Source: LMUY01 sp965198565
GTDB lineage: Bacteria > Pseudomonadota > Alphaproteobacteria > Acetobacterales > Acetobacteraceae
NCBI GenBank assembly: GCA_965198565.1
Contig: OZ240665.1
Location: 1 to 64,000 of the forward strand
Length of the DNA stretch: 64,000 bases
Direction of reading: 5' to 3'
Part shown: positions 44,026-52,504 of the stretch, one piece after another
Layout of the letters: each line of letters opens with the position of its first letter
How positions within the stretch are numbered: position 1 is the first letter of the stretch
Notes under the pieces: generated by a model
What the model was told of the DNA's origin: nothing
The model's input: the letters and a program-made list of their open reading frames with translations, nothing else
The model's database searches: none
Made by a program: the position numbers and the translations under genes

Positions 44026-45098
44026 CACGCGCCCTCCTTCGCCAGCAGGCGCCGCTTGCGCTCCACCCCCCAGCGATAGCCCGCCAAGCCGCCGTCCCCC
44101 GCCACCACGCGGTGGCACGGCACCACCACGGCCAGCCGGTTGGCGGCGCAGGCGGCCGCGACGGCGCGGCTGGCCCGCGGCGCACCCAGCGTGGCCGCGA
44201 CGGCGGCGTAGCTCGCGGTCTGGCCCGGCGGGATCGCCTGCAGCGCCTGCCACACCCGGCGTTGGAACGCTGTCCCCCTTATATCCAGCGGCAGGGACAA
44301 AGCGGGCGCCTTCCCCGGAGCGTCGATGGCGCGCACGACCTCGCCTAGCAGGCCAGCCAGAGCCGGGTCGGGGCCGAGCCGCGCCCGCGGGAAGCGACCG
44401 GAGAGGTCGGACGCGAGCAGCGCCGGGTCATCGCCGAGCAGGATGGCGCACACGCCGCGGCCGCTCACCGCCACCAGCACGTGGCCAAGGCTGCAGGGCC
44501 CGGCAGCGTGGCGGATCGTCTCCCCCGCCCCGCCGGCGCGATAGGCGGTGGGCGTCATGCCGAGCATCGCGTCCGCAGCGCCGTAGAACCGCCCGGAGGA
44601 GCTGAACCCCGCGTCATACAGCGCAGTGGTGACCCCCGCTCCCGCGGCCAGCTCCGCCTGCACCCGGCTTTGCCGCTGGGCGGCGGCGTAGGCCTTGGGC
44701 GTCACCCCGGCGACCCGGCGGAACAGGCGGTGGAAATGGAACGGGCTGCACCCCGCGGCGGTGGCGAGGTCCGCCAGGCTCGGCGGTTCGGCGGCGGTCT
44801 CGATTTGGCGGCAGGCTTCGGCCACCCATTGGGCCTCGCGCTCGGCCCGGGGCGGCAAGTCGGGGCGGCAGCGCTTGCAGGGGCGGAACCCGGCGCGCTC
44901 GGCCTCGGCCCGGCTGGCGTGGAAAGCGACGTTGGCCGGGCGCGCGGGACGGGCGGCGCAGGAGGGGCGGCAGTAAACGCCCGTGGTGCGCACGGAATAG
45001 AGAAAGTGCCCATCGGCCGCCGGGTCGCGCCGGCGCAGCGCGTCCCACCGCAGGGCGTCGGTGCAGAATGGGGGGAATGGCTGGAGGGCGGCGCTCAT
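44025..45098 (-). CDS. ada: Ada: methyl-responsive regulator / O6-methylguanine-DNA methyltransferase
   Basis: 357 aa from the ATG at 45098. N-terminal Ada zinc domain with the acceptor Cys pattern (TGVYCRPSCAARPARPANV, then FRPCKRCRPD), an AraC-type helix-turn-helix (LADLATAAGCSPFHFHRLFR), and a C-terminal methyltransferase with active-site PCHRVV. It is the sensor and repair enzyme of the adaptive response to alkylation. Confidence 0.95.
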   Translation of the reverse strand: MSAALQPFPPFCTDALRWDALRRRDPAADGHFLYSVRTTGVYCRPSCAARPARPANVAFHASRAEAERAGFRPCKRCRPDLPPRAEREAQWVAEACRQIETAAEPPSLADLATAAGCSPFHFHRLFRRVAGVTPKAYAAAQRQSRVQAELAAGAGVTTALYDAGFSSSGRFYGAADAMLGMTPTAYRAGGAGETIRHAAGPCSLGHVLVAVSGRGVCAILLGDDPALLASDLSGRFPRARLGPDPALAGLLGEVVRAIDAPGKAPALSLPLDIRGTAFQRRVWQALQAIPPGQTASYAAVAATLGAPRASRAVAAACAANRLAVVVPCHRVVAGDGGLAGYRWGVERKRRLLAKEGA

Positions 45099-45255
45099 GA
45101 CGGGGTCCTTTTGGCAGCAGGCGAGCAATTTGGCACCGCCGAACTGCCCCCGCACTCCGGCCGTTGCTCCGGTATTCGTGGCTGGCGTTCCATTGCGCCC
45201 GGCGGCAGCCAAGCCAAAGTGGACGTGCGGGCAATCCGGGTAAGGGGCCAGCGCC

Positions 45256-46638
45256 ATGCCGTCATCGCCGTTTCTCGCCGGCAACTTCGCGCCCGTGCAG
45301 GACGAGCGCGGGCCGGAGCCATGCGCCATCTCGGGCCAGGTGCCAGAGGCGTTGCGCGGCACGCTGTTCCGCAACGGCGCCAACCCGCACTTGCCGCCCC
45401 CCGAGCCGTACCACTGGTTCACCGGCGACGGCATGGTGCACGCCATCACCCTGGGCGACGGGGTGGCAAGCTACTGCAACCGCTGGGTTCGGACGCAGCG
45501 CTTCGTGGCGGAGGCGCAGGCCGGGCGGCCCTTGTTCGCCGGTTTCGGCCAGCCGCTCACGCCCGAAGCGGGGCGGCTGAATAGGGGTGTCGCCAACACG
45601 CACGTTCTATATCACGCCGGGCGGCTGCTGGCGCTCGAGGAGGCCCACTTGCCGATGCGGCTGGACCCACGCGGGCTCGAGACCATCGGAGAGGAGGACT
45701 TTGCCGGCGCCGTCACCGGCCCGTTCACCGCCCATCCGAAGCACGACCCGGCGACGGGGCAGCTCGTGTTCTTCAGCTACTCCGCAACCGGGCCGTTCTC
45801 GACCGGCATGTCCTGGGGGGTGGTGGAGGCGGACGGGCGCGTCTCGGCCTACGAGCGGTTCGACGCGCCCTATTGCAGCCTCGTGCACGACTTTGGCGTC
45901 ACCGCCGACCATGTGGTGGTGCCCGTGATGCCGCTGACCGGGAGCCTGCAGCGCGCGATGTCGGGGCAGCCGCCATTTGCCTGGGAGGGCGCGCGGGACA
46001 CGATGTTCGGCGTCATCCGCCGCAGCGAGGGCGCGGCGAGCATCCGCTGGGTCGCGGGCCCGCCTTGCTTCGCCTTCCACGTGATGAACGCCTTCGACGA
46101 TGGCGGCGACGTGGCGATGGACGTGGTGGAATACGACGCCGCCCCGTTGTTCCCCAACGCGGATGGCAGCCCCATGGGCAAGATCGGATCCCGCCTGGCG
46201 CGGTGGCGGATCGGCGCCAATGGCCAGGTCGGGCGCGAGACGCTGGACCCCCGCGGTGGCGAGTTCCCCCGCATCGACGAGCGCCGGGCTGGGCTGCCGT
46301 ATCGCTACGGTTTCCGGGTGCTGTCGGCGCAGAGTGAGGCGGAGGGTGACCGCCTGGTGCGGCACGATTTCGCGCGCGGCGAGTCGGCGTTCCACACCTT
46401 GCCGGCGGGCGAACGCGCCTCCGAAGGGGTGTTCGTGCCGCGCTCGCCCGATGCGCCGGAAGCGGATGGCTGGCTGCTGGCGGTGGTCTGGCGGCCCCAA
46501 TCCGAATCGAGCTCGCTGCTGGTGCTGGATACCGCGGCCTTGTCGCAGGGCGCGGTGGCGGAAATCGCCCTGCCGCGCCGGGTGCCGTTCGGCTTTCATG
46601 GCAGTTGGGTCGCAGCGGAGGCGACGGCCGCTGCATGA
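45256..46638 (+). CDS. Carotenoid cleavage oxygenase family (RPE65-like)
   Basis: 460 aa. The four iron-binding His positions are in AHPKHDPATGQLVF, CSLVHDFGVTADH, CFAFHVMNAFDDGG and PFGFHGSW. The start LAGNFAPVQDE and FRNGANPHLP are typical. Members cleave carotenoids or lignin-derived stilbenes; the substrate is unknown. Divergent from ada. Confidence 0.93.
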   Translation: MPSSPFLAGNFAPVQDERGPEPCAISGQVPEALRGTLFRNGANPHLPPPEPYHWFTGDGMVHAITLGDGVASYCNRWVRTQRFVAEAQAGRPLFAGFGQPLTPEAGRLNRGVANTHVLYHAGRLLALEEAHLPMRLDPRGLETIGEEDFAGAVTGPFTAHPKHDPATGQLVFFSYSATGPFSTGMSWGVVEADGRVSAYERFDAPYCSLVHDFGVTADHVVVPVMPLTGSLQRAMSGQPPFAWEGARDTMFGVIRRSEGAASIRWVAGPPCFAFHVMNAFDDGGDVAMDVVEYDAAPLFPNADGSPMGKIGSRLARWRIGANGQVGRETLDPRGGEFPRIDERRAGLPYRYGFRVLSAQSEAEGDRLVRHDFARGESAFHTLPAGERASEGVFVPRSPDAPEADGWLLAVVWRPQSESSSLLVLDTAALSQGAVAEIALPRRVPFGFHGSWVAAEATAAA

Positions 46639-46701
46639 TGGCAGACACGCTCGACCGGCTTGCTGGCGTGGCGGCACTATCGTCATGCCAGTGCTTGCGT
46701 C

Positions 46702-46831
46702 ATGCCAGTGCTTGACACTGGCATCCACGCGGTAGGGCTGGTGACGTGGATCGTTTGATGGCACAGTCAGTTTGCCGCTTAACCAGGCCTGTGACGCTGC
46801 AACGCCGTGGATGCCAGGGTCAAGCCCTGGC
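46702..46831. repeat. Palindromic repeats between the oxygenase and yciB-like genes
   Basis: ATGCCAGTG / CACTGGCAT with a 5-nt loop (46702-46724) and GCCAGGG / CCCTGGC with a 5-nt loop (46813-46831). The GTGGATGCCAGGG stretch resembles a common alphaproteobacterial intergenic repeat. The 269 bp between the two genes contain no coding sequence I recognise. Confidence 0.7.
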
Positions 46832-46907
46832 AAGACCAAGCCTTGGCAAGACGTCAAGACGGCCAGCAACGGACACTGGCGTGAACGATGGTGGAAAGGT
46901 CGCACGC

Positions 46908-47510
46908 ATGAGCGAAACCGACCCCGGCCCAGTCCACCCGATGGTGCTGGCCTTAACCGCGCTCGTAGCGGACATGCTCTCCACCTTCGCGTTCCTGATC
47001 CTGTTCGTGGCGTTCCACAACGTGGTGCTCGCGACATCGGTCGCCATCGTGGTGGGGGTGGGGCAAGTCCTGCGCGCCAAGCTGCGGCGCTGGCCGATCG
47101 AGCCCATGCAGTGGCTGAGCTTGGGCTTGGTGGTCGTGCTCGGGGGCGCCACGCTGCTCACCCACAACCCGCGCTTCATCATGATAAAGCCCACGCTCAC
47201 CTACGCTGCCATCGGCATGGTGATGCTGCGGCCGGGCTGGATGAACCGCTATGCCACGCCGCGGTTGACGCGGCAGGCGGGGGATTTGTTCTACGTTTGG
47301 GGCTTCGTCTGGGCCGGCGTGATGCTGCTCACTGCCGTGCTGAACCTGGTCGTCGTGCTCGCATTCGGCGCCGTGGTGTGGACGTGGTTCCTGTTCGTGT
47401 TCCCGCTCGCGTCCAAGACGATTCTCGTCGGGGCGCAATACTGGTCCATCCGCATCGTCTACCGCCGGCGCGACCAAACCGGCAAGGCCACGGGGGCGCT
47501 GCCCGCCTGA
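46908..47510 (+). CDS. YciB/IspZ-like inner-membrane protein
   Basis: 200 aa, about five hydrophobic segments. DMLSTFAFLILFVAFHNVVL, VVGVGQVLRAKLRRWPIEPM, NPRFIMIKPTLTYAAIG and GDLFYVWGFVWAG match intracellular septation protein A (YciB). It acts in the cell envelope. Its stop codon is adjacent to the next start (47511), suggesting coupling to the permease genes. Confidence 0.8.
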   Translation: MSETDPGPVHPMVLALTALVADMLSTFAFLILFVAFHNVVLATSVAIVVGVGQVLRAKLRRWPIEPMQWLSLGLVVVLGGATLLTHNPRFIMIKPTLTYAAIGMVMLRPGWMNRYATPRLTRQAGDLFYVWGFVWAGVMLLTAVLNLVVVLAFGAVVWTWFLFVFPLASKTILVGAQYWSIRIVYRRRDQTGKATGALPA

Positions 47511-48434
47511 ATGCCGGGGCGCCGGGTCGCTTGGCCGTGGGGCGCCGCCTGCGGGCTGGTGCTGATCGCGCTCGCCTGCCTGGCCGCGCCACTGTTCGCC
47601 GCCGCCACGCACGCGGATGCGTTCCGTTCCAATATCGATGGCATGGTGCAGCGCGACGGCCGGACGGTGCCGGTGCTGGCGCAGAACACCGCCGGGCTGG
47701 GGTTGGGTTCGGCGCCGGTCGGGCCGGGTTGGGGCGCCTACCCGCTGGGGGCGGACGGGCAAGGGCGGGATGTCGCGTCTAGGCTGCTCTATGGCGGCCG
47801 CACCTCGCTGCTGATTTCGGCCTGCGGGGCGGCGCTGACCTTGCTGCTGGCCGGCGCCATCGGGGTTGCTGCGGGGGTGGCGGGCGGCGCAGTGGATGCG
47901 GCGCTGCGGTGGCTGCTGGACATGGTGTGGGCGTTCCCCGTGTTCCTGCTGGCGATCTCGCTCTCGGCGGTGCTGGCGTCGTCGGGGCTGCGCATCGGCC
48001 CGGTGGTGATCAGCGCCGACAACCCGGCGCTCACCGCGGCGATCCTGGGCGTGGTGTTCATCCCCTACGTGGCGCGCCCGGTGCGCACGCAGGTGCTGTC
48101 GCTGCGGGAGACCGAGTTCGTGCAGGCGGCGGTGTCGCTCGGGGGCAGTTGGCCGCATGTGGTGCGCCGGCACGTGCTGCCGCATGTCGGCGCCACCTTG
48201 CTGCTGTTCGCCCCCACCGTGATGGCGTTCGACCTGCTGACCGAGGCGTCGCTTTCCGTGATCGGGGTCGGGGTGCGGCCGCCGGGGGCGAGCTGGGGCA
48301 CGCTGATCGCCGATGGGCAGGGGCTGATCTATAGCCGGCCGGCAGTCGGGCTGGCGCCGGGGGTCGCGGTGGTGGTGACGGTGCTGCTGCTCAACCGGTT
48401 GGCGGACGGGCTGCGCCAGGCGGGGCAACGATGA
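47511..48434 (+). CDS. dppC: Dipeptide-type ABC transporter permease (DppC-like)
   Basis: 307 aa. N-terminal anchor helix, a periplasmic loop with GADGQGRDVASRLLYGGRTS (OppC_N hallmark), five further helices and the EAA loop TEFVQAAVSLGGSWPHVVRR. It is the partner of the DppB-like permease. The likely ATPases are at 26363-28441. Confidence 0.9.
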   Translation: MPGRRVAWPWGAACGLVLIALACLAAPLFAAATHADAFRSNIDGMVQRDGRTVPVLAQNTAGLGLGSAPVGPGWGAYPLGADGQGRDVASRLLYGGRTSLLISACGAALTLLLAGAIGVAAGVAGGAVDAALRWLLDMVWAFPVFLLAISLSAVLASSGLRIGPVVISADNPALTAAILGVVFIPYVARPVRTQVLSLRETEFVQAAVSLGGSWPHVVRRHVLPHVGATLLLFAPTVMAFDLLTEASLSVIGVGVRPPGASWGTLIADGQGLIYSRPAVGLAPGVAVVVTVLLLNRLADGLRQAGQR

Positions 48435-49369
48435 GGCTGCTCGGTCGCGCCGGGCAGTCCATTGCGGTGCTGTTCGGCATCAGCGTGCTGGTGTTCCTGA
48501 TCTTCTTCGCCACCCCTGGCTCCGACCCGGCGGCCCGCCTGGCGGGGCGCGGCGCCAGCCCGGAGACGCTGGCCGCGGTGCGGGCGCAATATGGGCTCGA
48601 TCGTCCCCTGCCGGTGCAATACGCGCGGATAATGCGCGGGTTGTTCGTGACCCAGGACGTGACCAGCTTCGTCAACCAGGGCGAGCGCGTGGTGCCAGCC
48701 GTGATGGCGGCCGCACCGGTGACCTTGCTGCTCTCGGCCGGGGCAGCGGTGCTGTGGCTGGCCGGTGGGCTGGCGATCGGCCTGGCGGCGACCGCCTGGC
48801 GCACCGGCGGCGCTTGGGCGATCGGCGCCGGGCTGGTCGGCATGTCGATCCCGGCCTTCTGGCTCGGCGAGGTGGTGAATTTGCTGAGCCAGCACGTGCT
48901 GCACCGCTCGTGGCTGTTCGGCTGGGTGCCGCCGCTGGGCGACGGGCTCTCGTGGCGCGCGCTGGTGCTGCCGTGGACGACGTTGGCGCTGCTCTATGCC
49001 GGGGTGTATGGCCGCGTGCTGCATGCCGGGCTGGCCGCGGCGATGCTGTCGGACCCGATCCGCACCGCTCGGGCCAAGGGCTTGCCGGAGCGCACGGTGC
49101 TGCTGCGGCATGCGCTGCGGCTTTCGATCGCACCCTTGGTGGCGCTGTTCGGGCTCGATTTCGGCGCGCTGGTGGGAGGCGGCACGGTGCTCACGGAGGT
49201 GGTGTTCGGCCTGCACGGCGTGGGCAAGCTGACCTACGACGCGCTGCAGACGCTGGATTTGCCGATGATCATGGCGACGGTGATGTATGCCGCGGTGCTG
49301 GTGGTGGCGCTGAACGCACTGGCGGATGCGGCGGGCTGGTGGCTCGATACCCGGCGGCGGGAGGGCTGA
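48431..49369 (+). CDS. dppB: Dipeptide-type ABC transporter permease (DppB-like)
   Basis: 312 aa. ISVLVFLIFFATPGSDPAAR, RAQYGLDRPLPVQYARIM and an EAA loop (ARAKGLPERTVLLRHALR). TM segments number about six. It overlaps the DppC-like gene by 4 bp. No binding protein is encoded nearby. Confidence 0.9.
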   Translation: MRLLGRAGQSIAVLFGISVLVFLIFFATPGSDPAARLAGRGASPETLAAVRAQYGLDRPLPVQYARIMRGLFVTQDVTSFVNQGERVVPAVMAAAPVTLLLSAGAAVLWLAGGLAIGLAATAWRTGGAWAIGAGLVGMSIPAFWLGEVVNLLSQHVLHRSWLFGWVPPLGDGLSWRALVLPWTTLALLYAGVYGRVLHAGLAAAMLSDPIRTARAKGLPERTVLLRHALRLSIAPLVALFGLDFGALVGGGTVLTEVVFGLHGVGKLTYDALQTLDLPMIMATVMYAAVLVVALNALADAAGWWLDTRRREG

Positions 49370-49477
49370 GCCCGCGACGGGCCTTGAGAGGGCAGCATTA
49401 GAGCATCACCGCACCAGCGCCGCCCCGCCGCTACGCCGGCCGCGAGCATCAGGGTGGCGGATTTCAGCAGCTCCAGC

Positions 49478-50788
49478 TCAGGATGAGATATGGGCGAGCG
49501 GCCCCTTCTCGCGCACCAGCATAAAGCGGCTGTAGCGCAGGCGAAGGTCTTCGAGGTCGGCCGGTGTATTGATGCCGCGCTCCGCATCGCCGAGCACGTG
49601 GCCCGCATGGCGGTGCAGCGCCGACACCCTGGCGGGATCGCGCTCGCAGCCGGCGACAGCGGTCAGCACTTCCAGCATGCGCATCAGTACGGCCGCGCTG
49701 CCAGCAGCGTTCTGCCGGATCATGTGGAACATCGAGTCGGTCAGTCCGTCGTAGTCCACGTTCGGCCGGACCAGGGCCGGCTGGCCGTCTCGCAGGGTCA
49801 CTCCCGTCACCAGATGCAGCGGCACCGCGTCGCAGAGGGTGGCACCTAGGCGATCCAGGATGCTCATCGCCGTGTGCGGGTCGTTGATGCCGGGCGACAA
49901 GGCGCGAACGGCCACCTCGACCAACTGGCGGATGGCAAACTCCAGATCGCTCGAGCTGACGCGCTGCCCACCCAAGGCCGTCGCTTTGCGGATGGCGGCC
50001 TCGGCGCCTTCGACCGGGACAGTCAATACGGCAATGGCTGCTCCTGGGAACACGTAGTCGCCCGGGCGAACCAGCAGCCGTATGACGGTTTTGTGCTGCA
50101 CGGCCCAGTCTGCCAGCCCATTCTCGTCCAACTGCTGGAGATAGCCGCGGCGGCTGTCGGTGACGCACGTCGCACCCGCCCAGAACGCCGCCGGCGGCGG
50201 CTTGGGCTGCGCCTCGGCAACCATGAGGCGCTTGACGGCGCTCTGCACCTCGCCGCTGACCAGGTCCACGACGGTGTCGACGTTGATACGCCCGGCCATG
50301 TGGCCCACGAAGAACACCAGGGTCGCCACGCACACGAAGGCAAGCAGGATGCTGACGCTGAGCGCTAGGTGCGGGATGAACTCTCCCTCGCTCTGAGTGC
50401 GGACACTGCGCAACACCATCAAGGCGTAGGAGAAGGTGCCCAGGAAGGCGCCGAGCGTGACCTGGTTGCCGCGGTCCCGGGTGAAGTTGCGCAGCAGCCG
50501 CGGCCCCATCTGCCCGGCGGCAAGCGAGAGCGCGGCGATGGTGATGGAGAACACCGTGCCGGCCACCCCGATCGTGGACGACGCGACCGCACCCAGCAGC
50601 GTCCGCGCGCCGGTCGCCCCGCCGCTGTAGAGCCATGAGCTGTCGATCAGCCAATGCGGCACAACGCCGCTTCGGTCGACCGCGACCATGCCTAGCCCGC
50701 CGAGGGCGCCCAGGACGACCATAGCGCCCGGCAGCAGCCAGAACGTGTCGCCCAGCACGGTCAGCAGCTTGCGGAAACCTGCCGTCAT
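49478..50788 (-). CDS. DUF2254 membrane protein
   Basis: 436 aa with four N-terminal helices (GDTFWLLPGAMVVLGALGG, STIGVAGTVFSITIAALSLA, LGAFLGTFSYALMVL and VCVATLVFFVGHMAGRI) and a soluble C-terminal half with GDYVFPGAAIAVL and NDPHTAMSILDRLGATL. These match DUF2254; function unknown. The start overlaps the stop of the truncated permease gene by 4 bp. Confidence 0.88.
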   Translation of the reverse strand: MTAGFRKLLTVLGDTFWLLPGAMVVLGALGGLGMVAVDRSGVVPHWLIDSSWLYSGGATGARTLLGAVASSTIGVAGTVFSITIAALSLAAGQMGPRLLRNFTRDRGNQVTLGAFLGTFSYALMVLRSVRTQSEGEFIPHLALSVSILLAFVCVATLVFFVGHMAGRINVDTVVDLVSGEVQSAVKRLMVAEAQPKPPPAAFWAGATCVTDSRRGYLQQLDENGLADWAVQHKTVIRLLVRPGDYVFPGAAIAVLTVPVEGAEAAIRKATALGGQRVSSSDLEFAIRQLVEVAVRALSPGINDPHTAMSILDRLGATLCDAVPLHLVTGVTLRDGQPALVRPNVDYDGLTDSMFHMIRQNAAGSAAVLMRMLEVLTAVAGCERDPARVSALHRHAGHVLGDAERGINTPADLEDLRLRYSRFMLVREKGPLAHISS

Positions 50789-50976
50789 GCGGGCCGGCGG
50801 CGCGGCGGGGTGACTTGCAGCCCTAGCAGCCGCCGCCAGCGCGATCTCGCGAACGCCCGCCCGACCGAGCGCGCGCGACTCATCGTCTGCTTCGACACGA
50901 CGGCCTGGAGCACGGCGGAGATCGCAAACCCCAGCACCAGGCTCCAGCCGACCTGCCAGAGCATGCCGAATGCCAT
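50785..50976 (-). pseudogene. N-terminal fragment of an ArsP/UPF0718-like permease
   Basis: 63 aa. MAFGMLWQVGWSLVLGFAIS and VLQAVVSKQTMSRA match the first helix of the permease family PF03773. After residue 37 the sequence turns into RSVGRAFARSRWRR and ends, so about 250 residues are missing. It is therefore a truncated gene, now coupled by overlap to DUF2254. Confidence 0.6.
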
Positions 50977-51007
50977 CAGCAGAGCTTCGCCGGCGCGATG
51001 CAGCAGG

Positions 51008-51343
51008 TCATCGCCCGCTTGTTCGTCGCCGCAGCCGTTTCACTCGGTGCGTCTGATATGTGAGGATGTCGCGGGCCAGAGGCAAACGCGGGTCGAAGCG
51101 GAGATGGGTGATGGAGGTCAACACCTGGCCGCTTGCGTCGGCTGAGCCTGTATCGATCCGACATAAGACACCGCCCTCGTCGCCCGCGTAGCTGATCCAG
51201 GTCACGCTGCAGTTCGTCGGGATGTGAATGCCGTTCTGCCGGCGTAGCGTGGTCTGGAGTTCAGGCGTAACCCGTGCCGGGATCGGCAAGGCCGCGTTCA
51301 TCCGCTCCATCAGGCGTTCGACTTGGTCGGGTTGGTCAATCAC
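51008..51343 (-). CDS. Hypothetical protein (111 aa)
   Basis: Not recognised. Mixed alpha/beta composition, no signal or membrane segment. It contains MERMNAALPIPARV, NGIHIPTNCSVTWISYAGDE and DPRLPLARDILTYQTHRV; the last part suggests a DUF with an enzyme-like fold, but I cannot assign it. Start ATG at 51343. It lies downstream of the AT-richer region. Confidence 0.55.
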   Translation of the reverse strand: MIDQPDQVERLMERMNAALPIPARVTPELQTTLRRQNGIHIPTNCSVTWISYAGDEGGVLCRIDTGSADASGQVLTSITHLRFDPRLPLARDILTYQTHRVKRLRRRTSGR

Positions 51344-52498
51344 GCTGCAACCGCCATTTCACATGATCGCCTGTAAAACAAGGCATTAAATGTTCGGCTT
51401 CCCTTAGTCAAATCAAGGGCTTAGCGGAAAACTACAACCATAATCTCACAGATTTTCCAAGCATAAGCTGTCAATATCCTTCCGCGCCGGGTCTCGCTCG
51501 ATAACCGACTGTCAGCATTGGATTTTTTCAAACAAGGGGCCTCCCGTCTAACCTCGCCATATTTACCCCAGGGATCGCCGAGTCGCGGTGCATCCTTTTG
51601 AGCTCCGCGCCCGAACAGGTTCTCCGAATGCCCGATCAAGCCGATCTTACCCGCTATCGAGCTAGAAAGGACGCGGCGCGCGGGTGAACGCTCGCCCCAG
51701 GCGCCAAGGGGGAATCGTGGATGTGTCGGTCACGCGAGGGCATTACTAAGCTCGATGGTCGAATAGATGTCCGGGACGCATGCTCGACATGTTGGCCGGC
51801 CGCGGCCAAGCTTGCGGCGGCGGCAAAAGTCTCTCGAGCGCCCCGGCTCACGGAGTGCCGTTCACCACGGCCCTATGCATGAGATTGAAGGTCAGGGCGC
51901 CGGGCCCGCTGCCGATCGTGCCGGAGCCGATGCTCGGCGAGGCTCTGCTCGGCTACCTTCGCCGGCTTGCGATGGCAAATGGTCATACGAACATATCGAC
52001 CTTTCTGGGAGCGATTGGTCTTCTCGGCGAGTTCAGCCCGGGAAGCAGCCAGCCATTTTGGGATAGGTTTTCCATGCTGACTTGTCTGAGCGACACAACG
52101 CTTGCTCCGATGCGCTGGAAATCTCGGCGCACCGACAAAGGCGCACGGATAGACGGCTGGCAGTTAAGCCAGGCCAGCCTGTTCTGCCAGAATGCGCGCA
52201 GCAGGGCGATCTTTACAGCGGGCGATAGATAGCTACCCTTCCGCTTCCAAAACTCTTTCGGAACCGGAATGACACATGAGTGCGCAATCATAGATCGGCG
52301 GTAAGCGCAGCAGTCTGGTTCACCACAATAACTAACTATTAACACTAATGACTAATAATTCCGGCATGGACGTTTTCGGCTGCCGGGGTTAGCTTCTTCG
52401 GCGCAGCCAGGGCTGGTTTTTCAAGAGCAGGCGACAGGGCCGTTCAGACCAATGCGCCGAAGCGTAGAAACAAGAGGCCAGGACATCGTCATGGAGCG
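51344..52498. other. Lower-GC region with no complete gene
   Basis: About 1.15 kb, visibly richer in A and T than the core. It contains only a TniQ-like fragment (51780-52232) and no other gene I can support. The ends of this stretch mark the change from the conserved core to acquired DNA. Confidence 0.6.
51780..52232 (+). pseudogene. TniQ-like fragment
   Basis: Within a 150-codon frame, PLPIVPEPMLGEALLGYLRR then LAMANGHTNISTFLG matches the start of TniQ, the target-selection protein of Tn7/Tn5053-type transposons. After the stop at 52232 a different frame reads PFRFQNSFGTGMTHECAI, possibly the continuation of the zinc-binding part. No TniA/TniB or TnsA-C gene is nearby. Probably a decayed transposon gene. 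Confidence 0.45.
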
Positions 52499-52504
52499 GT
52501 GGGA

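Noticed and set aside
46639..46907. Small coding genes in the oxygenase-yciB gap
   Set aside because: Only palindromic repeats are present; the frames lack ribosome-binding sites and family features.
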